DNA of 64,000 nt from Dietzia psychralcaliphila (GTDB lineage Bacteria > Actinomycetota > Actinomycetes > Mycobacteriales > Mycobacteriaceae), in contig NZ_CP015453.1 in the NCBI RefSeq assembly GCF_003096095.1, forward strand, positions 1 to 64,000. Reading direction: 5' to 3'. This document shows, piece after piece, positions 39,595 through 49,081 of the stretch. Made by a program: the position numbers and the translations under genes. The notes under the pieces were generated by a model that saw only the letters and a program-made list of their open reading frames with translations, ran no database searches and was not told the origin of the DNA. Positions within the stretch are counted from its first letter, which is position 1. Each line of letters opens with the position of its first letter.

Positions 39595-41112
39595 TCAGCT
39601 CACCGCCCGGCAGTCCACTCCCGGCACCGGGGCCGGGGTGGGACGTGGGGAAGGCTGAGGAGAGGGCTGCTCGGAGGAGGGCTGGGGGGAGGGCTGCTGG
39701 TTGGAGGGCTGGGGGGACGCGGTGGGTGACGACGGCGAGGTGATGGCCTCCGCCGGTTCCTCGCCGGCCTCCTCGGGTTCGCACGCCGGCAGCAGGTTGT
39801 CCTGCGCGAGGCGGGAGACCTGGGCGTTGGCGTCGGAGAGGCTGCCCGACGGCATCCCCGCGCGCACCGACTCGCGGGCCGGCTCGCGCAGGTCGCCGAG
39901 GGTGAAGACGTCGCAACCGGACGGGATCGCCTCCGGGTCGTGCAGCGTGAGCGTGCCGTCCGCCGTCAGACACGCCACCTGGCTGACCGAGGCGAGGGAG
40001 ATGCCGAAGACCTCGCCGGAGATGCCCCGCTTGACCACCACCTGGCTGTCCTCTTCGGTGACGAAGTAGTTGCTCCGCACGAGGAGCGCGGACACGCCGA
40101 CGATCCCCGCGATCAGCGCGAGCACCCCGACCACGCTCAGCGCGAAACGCCAGCGGGTGCCGCGCGGGGCGGCGGGGTCCACCTCGTCGTCGTGGGATTC
40201 GTCTCCGGTCCCGTTTGCGGTCCCGCCTCCGGCGCCGCCGGAGCCCGCCGCACCGGCGGCGGCCCCCTGCGAGGCGACCTGGGCGCGCGAGAACGCGGCG
40301 GCCCGGCCGGCGGCGGTGTCGGCGTGCACCGCGATCTCACCCGGCTCGTCGGTGGAGGCCGCGCCCACGACCACCGGCACGACCGTGCCCCCGCGGGGCG
40401 AGTCCACGACGTCGGCCACCACGACCGTGACGTTGTCGGGGCCACCGGAGCGCAGTGCCAGCTGCACCAGGCGTTCGGCGGCGGCGTCGGCGGACCCGGT
40501 ACCGAGGGTCTCGGCGATGGTTTCGGTGCTCACCGGGTCGGACAGACCGTCCGAGCAGAGGAGGTAGCGGTCGCCCACCCGCGCCTGGCGGACGTTGGTG
40601 GTGGGCTCGACGGGCTCACCGGTGAGCGCCTTGAGGATGAGCGAGCGACGCGGGTGCACGTGCGCTTCCTCAGCGGTGAGCTCGCCACGGTCGACGAGCG
40701 ACTGGACGAAGGTGTCGTCCTTGGTGATCTGCGTGAGGACGTCGTCGCGGAGCAGGTACGCGCGCGAATCACCCACGTGGAGCAGGCCCATGCGGCGGCC
40801 GTCGAACAGGAGGGCGGTGAGCGTGCAACCCATGCCGTCGGCCTCCGGATGCGCCTCGACGTGCGCGGCGATCGCCTGGTTGCCCTCGTGCATGGCCCGG
40901 CTGAGCGCACCGGCCAGGTCCGACCCCGGTTGGTCCTCGTCGAGCTTGGCCAGGGTCGCGACCATGATCTGGCTGGCCAACTCGCCCGCGGCGTGGCCCC
41001 CCATGCCGTCGGCCAGCACGAGGACCCGGGGCGCGGCGTACGCGGAGTCCTCGTTGTTGTCCCGCACCATCCCCGTGTGGGAGCGGGCGGCGTAACTGAG
41101 CGCGGGGGTCAC
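39595..41112 (-). CDS. pstP: PP2C-type protein phosphatase PstP
   Basis: PstP reverses phosphorylation by PknA and PknB. From GTG 41112 the product is 505 residues. The N-terminal PPM domain (about 1-240) shows RDNNEDSAYAA, VLADGMGGHAAGE, LHVGDSRAYLLRD, LLCSDGLSD and GGPDNVTVVVADV, which carry the metal-binding aspartates. A Ala/Gly-rich linker and one transmembrane helix (about 327-347) precede an extracytoplasmic domain. The C-terminus is a Pro/Ser/Gln-rich repeat tail (PSPQPSSEQPSPQPS). The start codon overlaps the fhaB stop in GTGA. Confidence 0.95.
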   Translation of the reverse strand: MTPALSYAARSHTGMVRDNNEDSAYAAPRVLVLADGMGGHAAGELASQIMVATLAKLDEDQPGSDLAGALSRAMHEGNQAIAAHVEAHPEADGMGCTLTALLFDGRRMGLLHVGDSRAYLLRDDVLTQITKDDTFVQSLVDRGELTAEEAHVHPRRSLILKALTGEPVEPTTNVRQARVGDRYLLCSDGLSDPVSTETIAETLGTGSADAAAERLVQLALRSGGPDNVTVVVADVVDSPRGGTVVPVVVGAASTDEPGEIAVHADTAAGRAAAFSRAQVASQGAAAGAAGSGGAGGGTANGTGDESHDDEVDPAAPRGTRWRFALSVVGVLALIAGIVGVSALLVRSNYFVTEEDSQVVVKRGISGEVFGISLASVSQVACLTADGTLTLHDPEAIPSGCDVFTLGDLREPARESVRAGMPSGSLSDANAQVSRLAQDNLLPACEPEEAGEEPAEAITSPSSPTASPQPSNQQPSPQPSSEQPSPQPSPRPTPAPVPGVDCRAVS

Positions 41113-41567
41113 GCGCGCAGCTCGATCACGGTCTTGCCGATCCGGATCGGCGTGCCGGCGGCCACCTTGACCGGGGTCGTCACCCGCGTCCTGTCCAGAT
41201 AGGTGCCGTTGGTCGAACCGAGGTCCTCCAGGAACCAGTCCGGCCCGTGGGGCGACAGCCTGGCGTGTTGGTTGGATGCGTAGTCGTCGTCGATCACCAG
41301 GGTGCACGAGTCGGCCCGGCCGAGCAGGACCGGTTGTTCGGACAGCGTGATGCGGGTCCCGGCGAGGGCGCCCTGGGTGACGACGAGGTGGCGGATCGCC
41401 TTGGTTCCCCGGCCGAGGAATCCGCCACGGCGCTCACCCTGGCCGCCCGACCGCATCCCGACGTTGCCGAACACATCGGTCTTCAACGCCCGCAGGACGA
41501 GGTAGATGAACAGCCACAACAGCACCAGGAGGAGGCCACGCGAGAGTTGTAGGACGAGTCCCTGCAC
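41109..41567 (-). CDS. fhaB: FHA-domain protein FhaB (FipA-like)
   Basis: The 152-residue protein has an N-terminal transmembrane helix (about 8-26) and a C-terminal forkhead-associated domain. The FHA domain contains LLGRADSCTLVIDDDYASNQHARL and LGSTNGTYLD, holding the phosphothreonine-binding Arg, Ser and Asn. FhaB binds phosphorylated divisome partners and links PknA/PknB signalling to division. It overlaps pstP by four bases. Confidence 0.95.
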   Translation of the reverse strand: MQGLVLQLSRGLLLVLLWLFIYLVLRALKTDVFGNVGMRSGGQGERRGGFLGRGTKAIRHLVVTQGALAGTRITLSEQPVLLGRADSCTLVIDDDYASNQHARLSPHGPDWFLEDLGSTNGTYLDRTRVTTPVKVAAGTPIRIGKTVIELRA

Positions 41568-41654
41568 GAGTTCGGTCCTCCCCTCTCCGGTCAGGTCACC
41601 TCGGGCGACGTGTGATCGCCCCCGGAGGTTCCCGGGGGTCCATGCCTGTCGAGG

Positions 41655-42533
41655 CTAGTCGAACCGGACGGTTATCTCCGAGTGTCCGACGCGGATCACG
41701 TCGCCGTCCGCCAGCTGCCAGTCCTGAACGGGGCCCTCGTTGACCGTGGTCCCGTTGGTGGAGCCCAGGTCGGTCAGGACCGCCTCGCGGCCGTCGAACC
41801 GGATGTCCGCGTGCTGCCGGGACACCCCGGTGTCAGGGAGGCGGAAGGCCGCGTCCTGGCCGCGGCCGAGCAGGTTGGAGCCGCGCTGGAGGCGGAAGGT
41901 GCGCCCGGATCCGTCCTCGAGGTGCAGTGTCACGGTGAGCGAGGCCCGACCCTGGGTGATCTGCGTCGGGGCGTCGGACGGGCCACCCCAGCCGGTGTTC
42001 TGGCCTGCGGACCCGGACCGGGTGGCGACGGGGTAGTTGGAGGCGGGTGCCTGCATGGGGTTCTTCTCCTGACTGGCGCTCGGCGACGCGGGGGACGGCG
42101 AGGACGGAGCCGGATGGCCCGGTGCCGGTGCCGGCGCGGCGGCCGAGATGTGGAACGGGACGGCGTCGGGGTCCACGACCCCGTTGATCCGCATCTGCCC
42201 GGTGTGCAGGTCGTCGCGTTCGACGAAGGTGATGGTGACCGGGCCGTAGGTCTCCCAGCCCTGCTCCGCGATGTGGTCCGAGAGATGGCGGGAGAAGGTC
42301 TTGACGGCCAGGGCCTCGTCCTCCGTGAAGGACGCGTAGTCCGACCGGGCGAGGGTGATGGTGTAGCTGTTGGAGACCAGCAGGTGACCGTCGACCACCT
42401 TGAGGGAGGCCTCGGACTGCTTCCGCAGCTGCGCCTCCACCTCGGCCGCCACCACCTTGCCGCCGAAGAGACGGGCGAAGGCGTCCCCGACCGCGCCCTG
42501 GAGTGTGCGTTCGAACTTGCCGACGATTCCCAC
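41655..42533 (-). CDS. fhaA: FHA-domain protein FhaA (DUF3662-FHA)
   Basis: From GTG 42533, with GAGGAGG upstream, the product is 292 residues starting with GIVGKFERTLQG. The N-terminal DUF3662 domain (about 1-130) is followed by a Pro/Ser/Ala-rich linker and a C-terminal FHA domain with LLGRGQDAAFRLPDTGVSRQH and LGSTNGTTVN. FhaA binds phosphorylated MviN/MurJ in mycobacteria, regulating peptidoglycan precursor flipping. It is the first gene of the signalling block, 87 bases before fhaB. An earlier ATG at 42668 adds unrelated residues and is rejected. Confidence 0.94.
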   Translation of the reverse strand: MGIVGKFERTLQGAVGDAFARLFGGKVVAAEVEAQLRKQSEASLKVVDGHLLVSNSYTITLARSDYASFTEDEALAVKTFSRHLSDHIAEQGWETYGPVTITFVERDDLHTGQMRINGVVDPDAVPFHISAAAPAPAPGHPAPSSPSPASPSASQEKNPMQAPASNYPVATRSGSAGQNTGWGGPSDAPTQITQGRASLTVTLHLEDGSGRTFRLQRGSNLLGRGQDAAFRLPDTGVSRQHADIRFDGREAVLTDLGSTNGTTVNEGPVQDWQLADGDVIRVGHSEITVRFD

Positions 42534-42721
42534 GAGCGCCTCCTCTTCCTGGTACGTGTCCGGACGTCCGGTCGCCGCGCGTGTCGGCGGCATCCGGTCG
42601 ATCATAGAGGCGGGGGCGGCCCGAAGCACGCGTCCAGCGTCCCCGGAGCCCGGGTGGTCGGGCTCCACCAGCGGATTGGTACGGCTGGTGTGGCGCGTGT
42701 TAACGTATTCGGGCGTTACTC

Positions 42722-42807
42722 GGGCGAGTGGCGGAATGGCAGACGCGCTGGCTTCAGGTGCCAGTGTCCTTCGGGACGTGGGGGTTCAAGTCCCCCTTCG
42801 CCCACCA
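42722..42807 (+). tRNA. tRNA-Leu (anticodon CAG)
   Basis: The acceptor stem GGGCGAG pairs with TTCGCCC, and CCA is encoded (42805-42807). The anticodon arm is CTGGC-TTCAGGT-GCCAG, giving anticodon CAG. It has the long variable arm of a class II tRNA (TGTCCTTCGGGACG) and the T-arm GGGGG-TTCAAGT-CCCCC. The foreign restriction-modification region begins just beyond it. I found no duplicate of the tRNA 3' end within the window. Confidence 0.97.
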
Positions 42808-42831
42808 CGAGCAGTTGGAGTCGAGAACTGC

Positions 42832-42874
42832 AGCGGCCGAAGCCGGGATTGTTCCTGGCTGAGGCCGCTTTTTT
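42832..42874 (+). terminator. Rho-independent terminator of tRNA-Leu
   Basis: AGCGGCC (42832-42838) pairs with GGCCGCT (42863-42869). An inner stem AGCCGGGA/TCCTGGCT is capped by TTGT, and six T bases follow (42869-42874). It is a textbook intrinsic terminator 24 bases after the tRNA. Confidence 0.93.
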
Positions 42875-43006
42875 GTGTGCCGAAGGCTTGGCCGGGAGGT
42901 CGCGGGATCTCGGGGTCGATGTCCCCTGACGGGGCCGGAGGTATCGACTTCGTGGTAATCGCGGTTCGGGTCGGTGGGTTCCGCTGGGCGGCGTTAGTCT
43001 CGACTC

Positions 43007-44557
43007 ATGAAGACTCCTGACCTCGCCAAGGTGCGGGCTATGTTGTGGTCCGCTGCCGACGAACTGCGAGCCAACTCAAAGCTGACGCCGGGCCAATACC
43101 GCGATCCAGTGCTAGGACTGGTGTTCCTTGCATACGCAGAGAACCGCTTCGAGGCGGTACGTGGCGAGGTCGAGGCGAAGGCCACCAAGCGCAACCCTGC
43201 AACAGCTGCGGACTTTAAGGCGAAGTCCGTGCTCTATGTGCCCGATGAGTCGCGCTTGTCTTACCTCGTCGAGTTGCCGGAGGGCGACGATATTGGCAAG
43301 GCCACCGATGAGGCAATCAAGGCTATTGAGGAAGCCAACCCAGAGCTCAAGGACATCTTGCCGCGTGGCTACCAGAAACTGGAACCCTCAACCCTGACCG
43401 AGTTGCTTCGGCTCTTCGCACCGCTACCTACACAGCTCGAAGGAGATGCCTTCGGCTTCGTCTACGAAGACTTCCTCTCCAACTTCGCAGCGCAGGAAGG
43501 CAAGGGCGGCGGCGAGTACTTCACTCCATACTCCATCGTCCGCCTTATTGTCGAGATCCTGGAACCGTTCCAAGGCCGCGTCTTTGACCCGGCGTGCGGG
43601 TCGGGCGGCATGTTCGTGCAGTGCGCAAAGTTCGTCGAACGCCACCATGAGTCGGCCAGCCGCAAGCTCTCAGTTTTCGGTGCGGAAAAGACTGAGGACA
43701 CAATCCCGTTGGCGAAGATGAACCTGGCGCTTCACGGACTCTCAGGCGATATTCGCCAAGCCAACAGCTACTACGAAGATCCGCACAGCGCGGTCGGTGC
43801 CTTCGACTATGTGATGGCCAATCCGCCGTTCAACGTGGACAAGATCAAGAAGGATCAGCTGGCCGGCGATAAAAGGTTCCCATTTGGCCTGCCTAAAGCC
43901 GATAACGGCAACTTCCTGTGGATCCAACAATTTTACGCGGCACTCTCCCCACAAGGGAGGGCAGGCTTCGTCATGGCGAACTCGGCCGCAGACGCGGGCC
44001 ACTCCGAGAAGGAGATCCGCAAGCAGTTGATCGAGTCCGGGACCGTAGATGTGATGATCTCCATCAGCCCCAATTTCTTCTACACCGTCACACTGCCAGT
44101 GACCCTGTGGTTCCTCGACAAGTCCAAGGCTGGGACTACGCGCGAGGACACCGTGCTGTTCCTCGACGCTCGGCACATCTACAACCAGATTGACCGCGCC
44201 CACCGCGACTTCACGCCAGACCAGATCGAGTTCTTGGCCAACATTGTGCGGCTCTACCGCGGCGAGGATATCGAGACCACTGACAGCAGCGAAACTCTGC
44301 TCAAGGAAAACTACCCTGACGGGAAATACGTTGACGTACCAGGTCTGTGCAGGGTCGCAACTCGTACCGAGATCGAGGCACAGGGCTGGAGCCTGAACCC
44401 TGGCCGTTACACCGGCACGGCAGCAGTCGACGAGAGCGACGTCGATTTTATCGGCGACCTTTCGGCGCTGTACGAGGAGTTCACGATGTTAAGTGACGAG
44501 GCAGACACTCTGCGTACGAAGGTCGATGCTGCTGTTCAAGGGATTCTTGAGGTATGA
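43007..44557 (+). CDS. hsdM: Type I restriction-modification methyltransferase HsdM
   Basis: The 516-residue modification subunit makes N6-adenine methylation with HsdS. The N-terminal HsdM domain (LWSAADELRANSKLTPGQYRDPVLGLVFL) is followed by the SAM-binding motif FDPACGSGGMF (near residue 194) and the catalytic NPPF motif (near 274, VMANPPFNV). A C-terminal helix contacts HsdS. Base composition is visibly lower in GC than the upstream backbone, indicating acquisition. The stop overlaps hsdS in ATGA. The start at ATG 43007 has no clear ribosome-binding site. Confidence 0.96.
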   Translation: MKTPDLAKVRAMLWSAADELRANSKLTPGQYRDPVLGLVFLAYAENRFEAVRGEVEAKATKRNPATAADFKAKSVLYVPDESRLSYLVELPEGDDIGKATDEAIKAIEEANPELKDILPRGYQKLEPSTLTELLRLFAPLPTQLEGDAFGFVYEDFLSNFAAQEGKGGGEYFTPYSIVRLIVEILEPFQGRVFDPACGSGGMFVQCAKFVERHHESASRKLSVFGAEKTEDTIPLAKMNLALHGLSGDIRQANSYYEDPHSAVGAFDYVMANPPFNVDKIKKDQLAGDKRFPFGLPKADNGNFLWIQQFYAALSPQGRAGFVMANSAADAGHSEKEIRKQLIESGTVDVMISISPNFFYTVTLPVTLWFLDKSKAGTTREDTVLFLDARHIYNQIDRAHRDFTPDQIEFLANIVRLYRGEDIETTDSSETLLKENYPDGKYVDVPGLCRVATRTEIEAQGWSLNPGRYTGTAAVDESDVDFIGDLSALYEEFTMLSDEADTLRTKVDAAVQGILEV

Positions 44558-45744
44558 GCGAATGGCGTGACAAGGCAATCGGAGATCTCGGCACAGTGGT
44601 AACTGGCAGTACACCACCGTCTCGGCATCCGGACTGGTTTGGGAACGAAGTGCCGTTCGTGACCCCGAGCGACATGAACGAGGGTGACCGACGCCCGAGT
44701 CCGGGGAGGTGTCTTTCTCGCCTAGGACGAGTGGGGCTCAGGACTCGAATTGTTCCGGCGAATGCTGTCGCGTTCGTTTGCATTGGGGCCACCATCGGCA
44801 AGGTTTGTTTGCTTCCGACTGAGTCGGTAACGAACCAGCAGATCAACACAATCGTCCCGAACTCCGATACCGACAGCAGGTTTCTCTACTACCTACTTCG
44901 ATACGCGGCCCAGGGGATTGCGCAGGGCGCCAGTGGGGCCGCAACACCGATTATCAATAAGTCGGTGTTCGCATCGGTTGTTGTGCGAGTGCCTGACCTG
45001 GCGACACAAATCGGGATCGGCCAAGTTCTAGGGTCGTTCGACGATTTGATCGAGAATAATCGGCGGCGGGTGGAGGTGTTGGAGGAGATGGCGCGGGCCA
45101 TCTACCACGAGTGGTTCGTGAAGTTCCGCTATCCTGGCCACAGTGACGTACCCCTGATCGACTCCTCCCTCGGCCCAATACCCGAGGGATGGATGACCTC
45201 CCGACTTGGTGAAGTTGCCACATTCAAAGGTGGCAGCACGACCACGAAATCCGCTTATGTCGACGATGGATACCGTGCCTTCAGTGCAGCTGGCCAAGAC
45301 GGCTATCTACCTACGTTCGAGGTGGAAGGTGATGGCGTGGTGTTGTCGGCTGTAGGTGCTCGTTGTGGACGAACATTCTGGGCATCTGGCAGGTGGTCGT
45401 CGATTGCTAATACAATCAAGATTCTGCCGAAAGATGCTTCGGGAATGGCAATCTGGCTTTATTTTGCGACCGCAAATCCAGCGATCTGGCCAAAACGTGG
45501 ATCGGCTCAGCCATTCGTCTCCATCAATGATGCCCGCAACGTACCAGTTGTCGTTGCAAAAAAATCTAGTCACGAACTATTTGAATCGGTTGTGCGCCCG
45601 ATATTTGATCAAGCACATGCGCTTCGAACGATGACCGTCGGTCTTATCGACATGCGAGATGTTCTCCTGCCCAGGCTCGTCACTGGGCAGATTGATGTGT
45701 CGACACTCAATCTTGACGCACTACTTGAGGGGGCGACGGCGTGA
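44554..45744 (+). CDS. hsdS: Type I restriction-modification specificity subunit HsdS
   Basis: The 396-residue protein has two target-recognition domains joined by conserved helical spacers. TRD1 is at about 1-150 (GDLGTVVTGSTPPSRHPDWFG). The first spacer LIENNRRRVEVLEEMARAIYHEWF runs about 168-191. TRD2 is at about 200-350 (PEGWMTSRLGEVATFKGGSTTTK). A C-terminal conserved helix (RDVLLPRLVTGQIDV) follows. Two different TRDs imply a split, asymmetric target. It overlaps hsdM by four bases and hsdR by a few, so all three are coupled. Confidence 0.95.
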   Translation: MSEWRDKAIGDLGTVVTGSTPPSRHPDWFGNEVPFVTPSDMNEGDRRPSPGRCLSRLGRVGLRTRIVPANAVAFVCIGATIGKVCLLPTESVTNQQINTIVPNSDTDSRFLYYLLRYAAQGIAQGASGAATPIINKSVFASVVVRVPDLATQIGIGQVLGSFDDLIENNRRRVEVLEEMARAIYHEWFVKFRYPGHSDVPLIDSSLGPIPEGWMTSRLGEVATFKGGSTTTKSAYVDDGYRAFSAAGQDGYLPTFEVEGDGVVLSAVGARCGRTFWASGRWSSIANTIKILPKDASGMAIWLYFATANPAIWPKRGSAQPFVSINDARNVPVVVAKKSSHELFESVVRPIFDQAHALRTMTVGLIDMRDVLLPRLVTGQIDVSTLNLDALLEGATA

Positions 45745-48700
45745 TGATGGCCAAGGGGCCGGAGTACGTCTACGTCGAGAAGCCAAGCATGGAAGTGCTT
45801 GCCAAGCTTGGCTGGACGCCGGTCGACGCCTTCGCCGAAGTCCTTGGCGCGCAGGGCACTCTAGGTCGCGACTCTCAGCGCGACGTCGTACTCACTCACC
45901 GGCTGCGGTCAGCGATGCGCACTCTCAACCCCGAGCACGTGCCCCACGCTTCGATCGACGAAGCGATCGAGGTACTCACCAAGGACCGTTCGGTCATGAA
46001 CCGAGTGCGCGCAAACCGTGAGGTCCACGACCTGCTGCGTGATGGATACCAGGCCGAATGGGTCGACGAGGCCGGCAACAAGCAGATCGAAAGACTCCAA
46101 TACTTCGACCTGGATAACGCTTTAAGCAATGATCTGCTGGCTGTCCAGCAGATGTGGGTCAAGGGCAACCTCCACAGTCGCCGCCTGGATGTTGCGCTGT
46201 TTGTCAACGGAGTGCCGTTGGTGTTGATGGAGTTCAAGGAACCCAACGAGCCCGTCAAGTCGGCGTACGACAATAACCTGACCGACAACCGCGACACCAT
46301 CCCTCAGCTGTTTATCCCGAACTGCTTTGTGCTGCTGTCCAACGGTGGAGAAGCCAAAATCGGGTCAACGTTCTCGCCGTGGGAGTTCTTCAATGACTGG
46401 AAGGTCGTCGACTCCCATGGCACACGCGGCGCTATCGCCTTGGAGACCGCTTTGCGCGGCACCTGTGATCCGGCGGTCCTGCTCGACCTGTTCGAAAACT
46501 TTGTCGCATACATGGAGCGTCCCGGCGGACTAATCAAGGTTTTGGCGCGCTCGCATCAGTACCTGGGGGTGAACGCCGCGATCGAAAATCTCCACCGTGC
46601 GCGGACAGAACACGACAAGCGGCTCGGGGTGTTCTGGCACACCCAGGGCTCGGGTAAGTCGCTGTCGATGCTGTGGTTCACGCAGAAGGTGCTGCGCCAG
46701 GTGCCGGGCAAGTGGACGTTTGTGATGGTCACCGACCGTAAGGAACTCGACACGCAGCTGCATGGAGAGTTCGCCGCGGCGGGCGCGATTTCGCCGGAGG
46801 CTCGAGTGCATGCGGATTCTGTCGCGCACTTGCGTGAGCTGCTAGCCGCTGATCACCGGTACGTGTTCACCCTGATTCAGAAATTCCAGCCGTCCAAGAG
46901 CCGAGGTGAGCGGCAGATGCCAATGCTCTCGGACCGTTCCGACGTCATCGTCATCACCGATGAGGCGCACCGCAGCCAGTACGACACGCTCGCCCTCAAC
47001 ATGCGCACTGCGCTGCCGAACGCCTCGATGATGGGTTTCACCGGTACCCCGTTGATCGCCGGTCAGGAACAGGCCACTCGTGAGCAGTTCGGCGATTACG
47101 TCAGCGTCTACAACTTCCGCGACGCCATCGAGGACGGCGCAACGGTTCCGCTGTACTACGAGAACCGGATCCCTGAGCTGCAGCTAATTAACGAGAGCTT
47201 CTCCGAAGAACTCGACGCGCTCCTGGAAGAGGCCGAGCTCGACGAGGACGCCGAGGGGCAACTGGCACGCGCCTTCGGCACCCAGTACACGCTCCTCACG
47301 CGCCCGGAGCGGTTAAAGACCCTCGCCAAGGATCTCGTCACGCATTTCGTGGGACGGGGATTTAGTGGCAAGGCGATGTACGTCGGACTCGACAAGGCCG
47401 CCGCCGTGCGCATGTATGACCTAGTCCAAAACGCCTGGGCGGAGCATTTGCACGAGTTGCAGGCCGAGCATGACGCGCTGCCGGAGTTGGAGCGGCCCTG
47501 GCTGGCGTCGCGGATCGAGTTGATGCGCACCACCGATATGGCGGTAGTGGTCTCGCAGAGCCAGAACGAACTCAAAATGCTCGACGACCAGGGCCTCGAT
47601 ATTCGGCCGCACCGTGAGCGGATGAATCGTGAAGATCTCGCCGAGAAGTTCAAGGACCCTGCCGATCCGCTGCGGCTGGTGTTCGTTTGTGCGATGTGGA
47701 TGACCGGTTTCGATGCTCCGAGCGTGTCCACGATCTACCTGGATCGGCCGATGAAGAACCACACGCTGATGCAGACCATCGCCCGCGCTAACCGCGTATT
47801 CCCTGACAAGGACAACGGTCTGATTGTCGATTACGTCGGCGTCTTCCGGAACTTGGAAAACGCTCTCGCGATCTACGGTGCCGCGGAGGCCGGCGACTCT
47901 CCCATCGAGATCATCGATGCGCTCTCCGCCGAGTTGGATGCTGCCGTCACCGGGGTCTTCACCTTCTGCGGTTCTGTTGGTGCCGATCTTGCGGCTATGC
48001 GGGATGCGGAAGGCTTCGCCCACATCGCCAAAAGGGACGCCGTGGTGGAAGCGCTGCTCGTCGACGAGGATGTCCGGATCGATTTTCAGCAGAAGGCTGG
48101 ACGGGTCCGCAAGCTCTTCAAGGCATTGCTGCCGAACCCGGACGCCGCCGCCCACCAACGCAATGTCGCCGCCATCCGAGTCGTCGCCGAACGCATCGCG
48201 GACGTCACCCGGCCAGCCGAAGCAGATATTGGCACAGTCGCTAATGCGGTCGACGCGCTGCTCGACCGATCCGTCGGTGCCGAGGAATACGTCATCCGAG
48301 CAGCCGCCGAGGGAACGAAACCTGATCCGCTGATCGACTTGTCGCAGATTGATTTCGAGGGTTTGGCCGCCAGACTCGCAGGTCGTAAGCGAGCGGAGAC
48401 AGACCGGCTGGCGCAGCTCCTGCGCCAGAAGGCCATCGGGGCGGCTACCCGCAACCCGACCCGGTACGAGCTTGTGGAGCGTATTGAACAGCTCATCTCT
48501 GATTACAACGCCGGAAGCGTGAACATCGACGAGTACCTCAAACGCCTGATCCGCCTGTCGGAGACGTTGACTGAAGAAGAAGAGCGTTCGGTGCGAGAGG
48601 GCATGAGCGAAGCGGAGCTGGCGATCTTCGATCTGCTGACCCAGCCCGAACCCGAGCTGACCGACGAGGAGCGCGAGAAGGTCAAGGCAAGTGCTAAGAA

Positions 48701-49058
48701 CCTCCTCAAGCACCTGCATGACCTGCTGGTGCAGGATTGGCGCCGCAAGGTCGACGTCAAGAACGACGTTGACAGCACAATTCGGAGAATTCTCGACGAG
48801 GGGTTGCCTGAGGAGCCGTACACAGTAGATGTCTTCTCCTCGAAAGTTCAGATGGTCTTCGATCACGTCCTAACGGCCTATGGCAACGACGGGGAGAGCG
48901 CTTACGACGCCTACCGCGAGCAAGCGCACCGTATAAAGGCGGATATTGCGTGGCCACTGGACGTGGACAAGCTCACTGACGACGTCGTTTCCCGTATCCA
49001 CGACGACCCCGATTTTGCTGCGCATGTGGCAAGCGAACTCAGGGCCACTAACTCGTAG
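45744..49058 (+). CDS. hsdR: Type I restriction enzyme motor/nuclease subunit HsdR
   Basis: The roughly 1104-residue subunit cuts DNA after ATP-driven translocation. The N-terminal nuclease region has RLDVALFVNGVPLVLMEFKEP (about 147-168), carrying the PD-(D/E)xK residues D and E-x-K. The helicase core shows Walker A TQGSGKS (about 298), DEAH in VITDEAHRSQYD (about 405), FTGTPL, and motif VI TIARANRV. A long helical C-terminal part binds HsdM. The start region reads GTGATGATG, so GTG 45741, ATG 45744 or ATG 45747 are possible. All motifs are intact, so the R-M system looks functional. Confidence 0.95.
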   Translation: MMAKGPEYVYVEKPSMEVLAKLGWTPVDAFAEVLGAQGTLGRDSQRDVVLTHRLRSAMRTLNPEHVPHASIDEAIEVLTKDRSVMNRVRANREVHDLLRDGYQAEWVDEAGNKQIERLQYFDLDNALSNDLLAVQQMWVKGNLHSRRLDVALFVNGVPLVLMEFKEPNEPVKSAYDNNLTDNRDTIPQLFIPNCFVLLSNGGEAKIGSTFSPWEFFNDWKVVDSHGTRGAIALETALRGTCDPAVLLDLFENFVAYMERPGGLIKVLARSHQYLGVNAAIENLHRARTEHDKRLGVFWHTQGSGKSLSMLWFTQKVLRQVPGKWTFVMVTDRKELDTQLHGEFAAAGAISPEARVHADSVAHLRELLAADHRYVFTLIQKFQPSKSRGERQMPMLSDRSDVIVITDEAHRSQYDTLALNMRTALPNASMMGFTGTPLIAGQEQATREQFGDYVSVYNFRDAIEDGATVPLYYENRIPELQLINESFSEELDALLEEAELDEDAEGQLARAFGTQYTLLTRPERLKTLAKDLVTHFVGRGFSGKAMYVGLDKAAAVRMYDLVQNAWAEHLHELQAEHDALPELERPWLASRIELMRTTDMAVVVSQSQNELKMLDDQGLDIRPHRERMNREDLAEKFKDPADPLRLVFVCAMWMTGFDAPSVSTIYLDRPMKNHTLMQTIARANRVFPDKDNGLIVDYVGVFRNLENALAIYGAAEAGDSPIEIIDALSAELDAAVTGVFTFCGSVGADLAAMRDAEGFAHIAKRDAVVEALLVDEDVRIDFQQKAGRVRKLFKALLPNPDAAAHQRNVAAIRVVAERIADVTRPAEADIGTVANAVDALLDRSVGAEEYVIRAAAEGTKPDPLIDLSQIDFEGLAARLAGRKRAETDRLAQLLRQKAIGAATRNPTRYELVERIEQLISDYNAGSVNIDEYLKRLIRLSETLTEEEERSVREGMSEAELAIFDLLTQPEPELTDEEREKVKASAKNLLKHLHDLLVQDWRRKVDVKNDVDSTIRRILDEGLPEEPYTVDVFSSKVQMVFDHVLTAYGNDGESAYDAYREQAHRIKADIAWPLDVDKLTDDVVSRIHDDPDFAAHVASELRATNS

Positions 49059-49081
49059 CCACCAGCTCATTCGATCCACAC

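Noticed and set aside
42722-42807. Integration of the accessory region at tRNA-Leu with a duplicated attachment site
   Set aside because: I looked for a second copy of the tRNA 3' end up to the end of the window and found none, and no active integrase gene lies beside the tRNA. The site could lie beyond the window.
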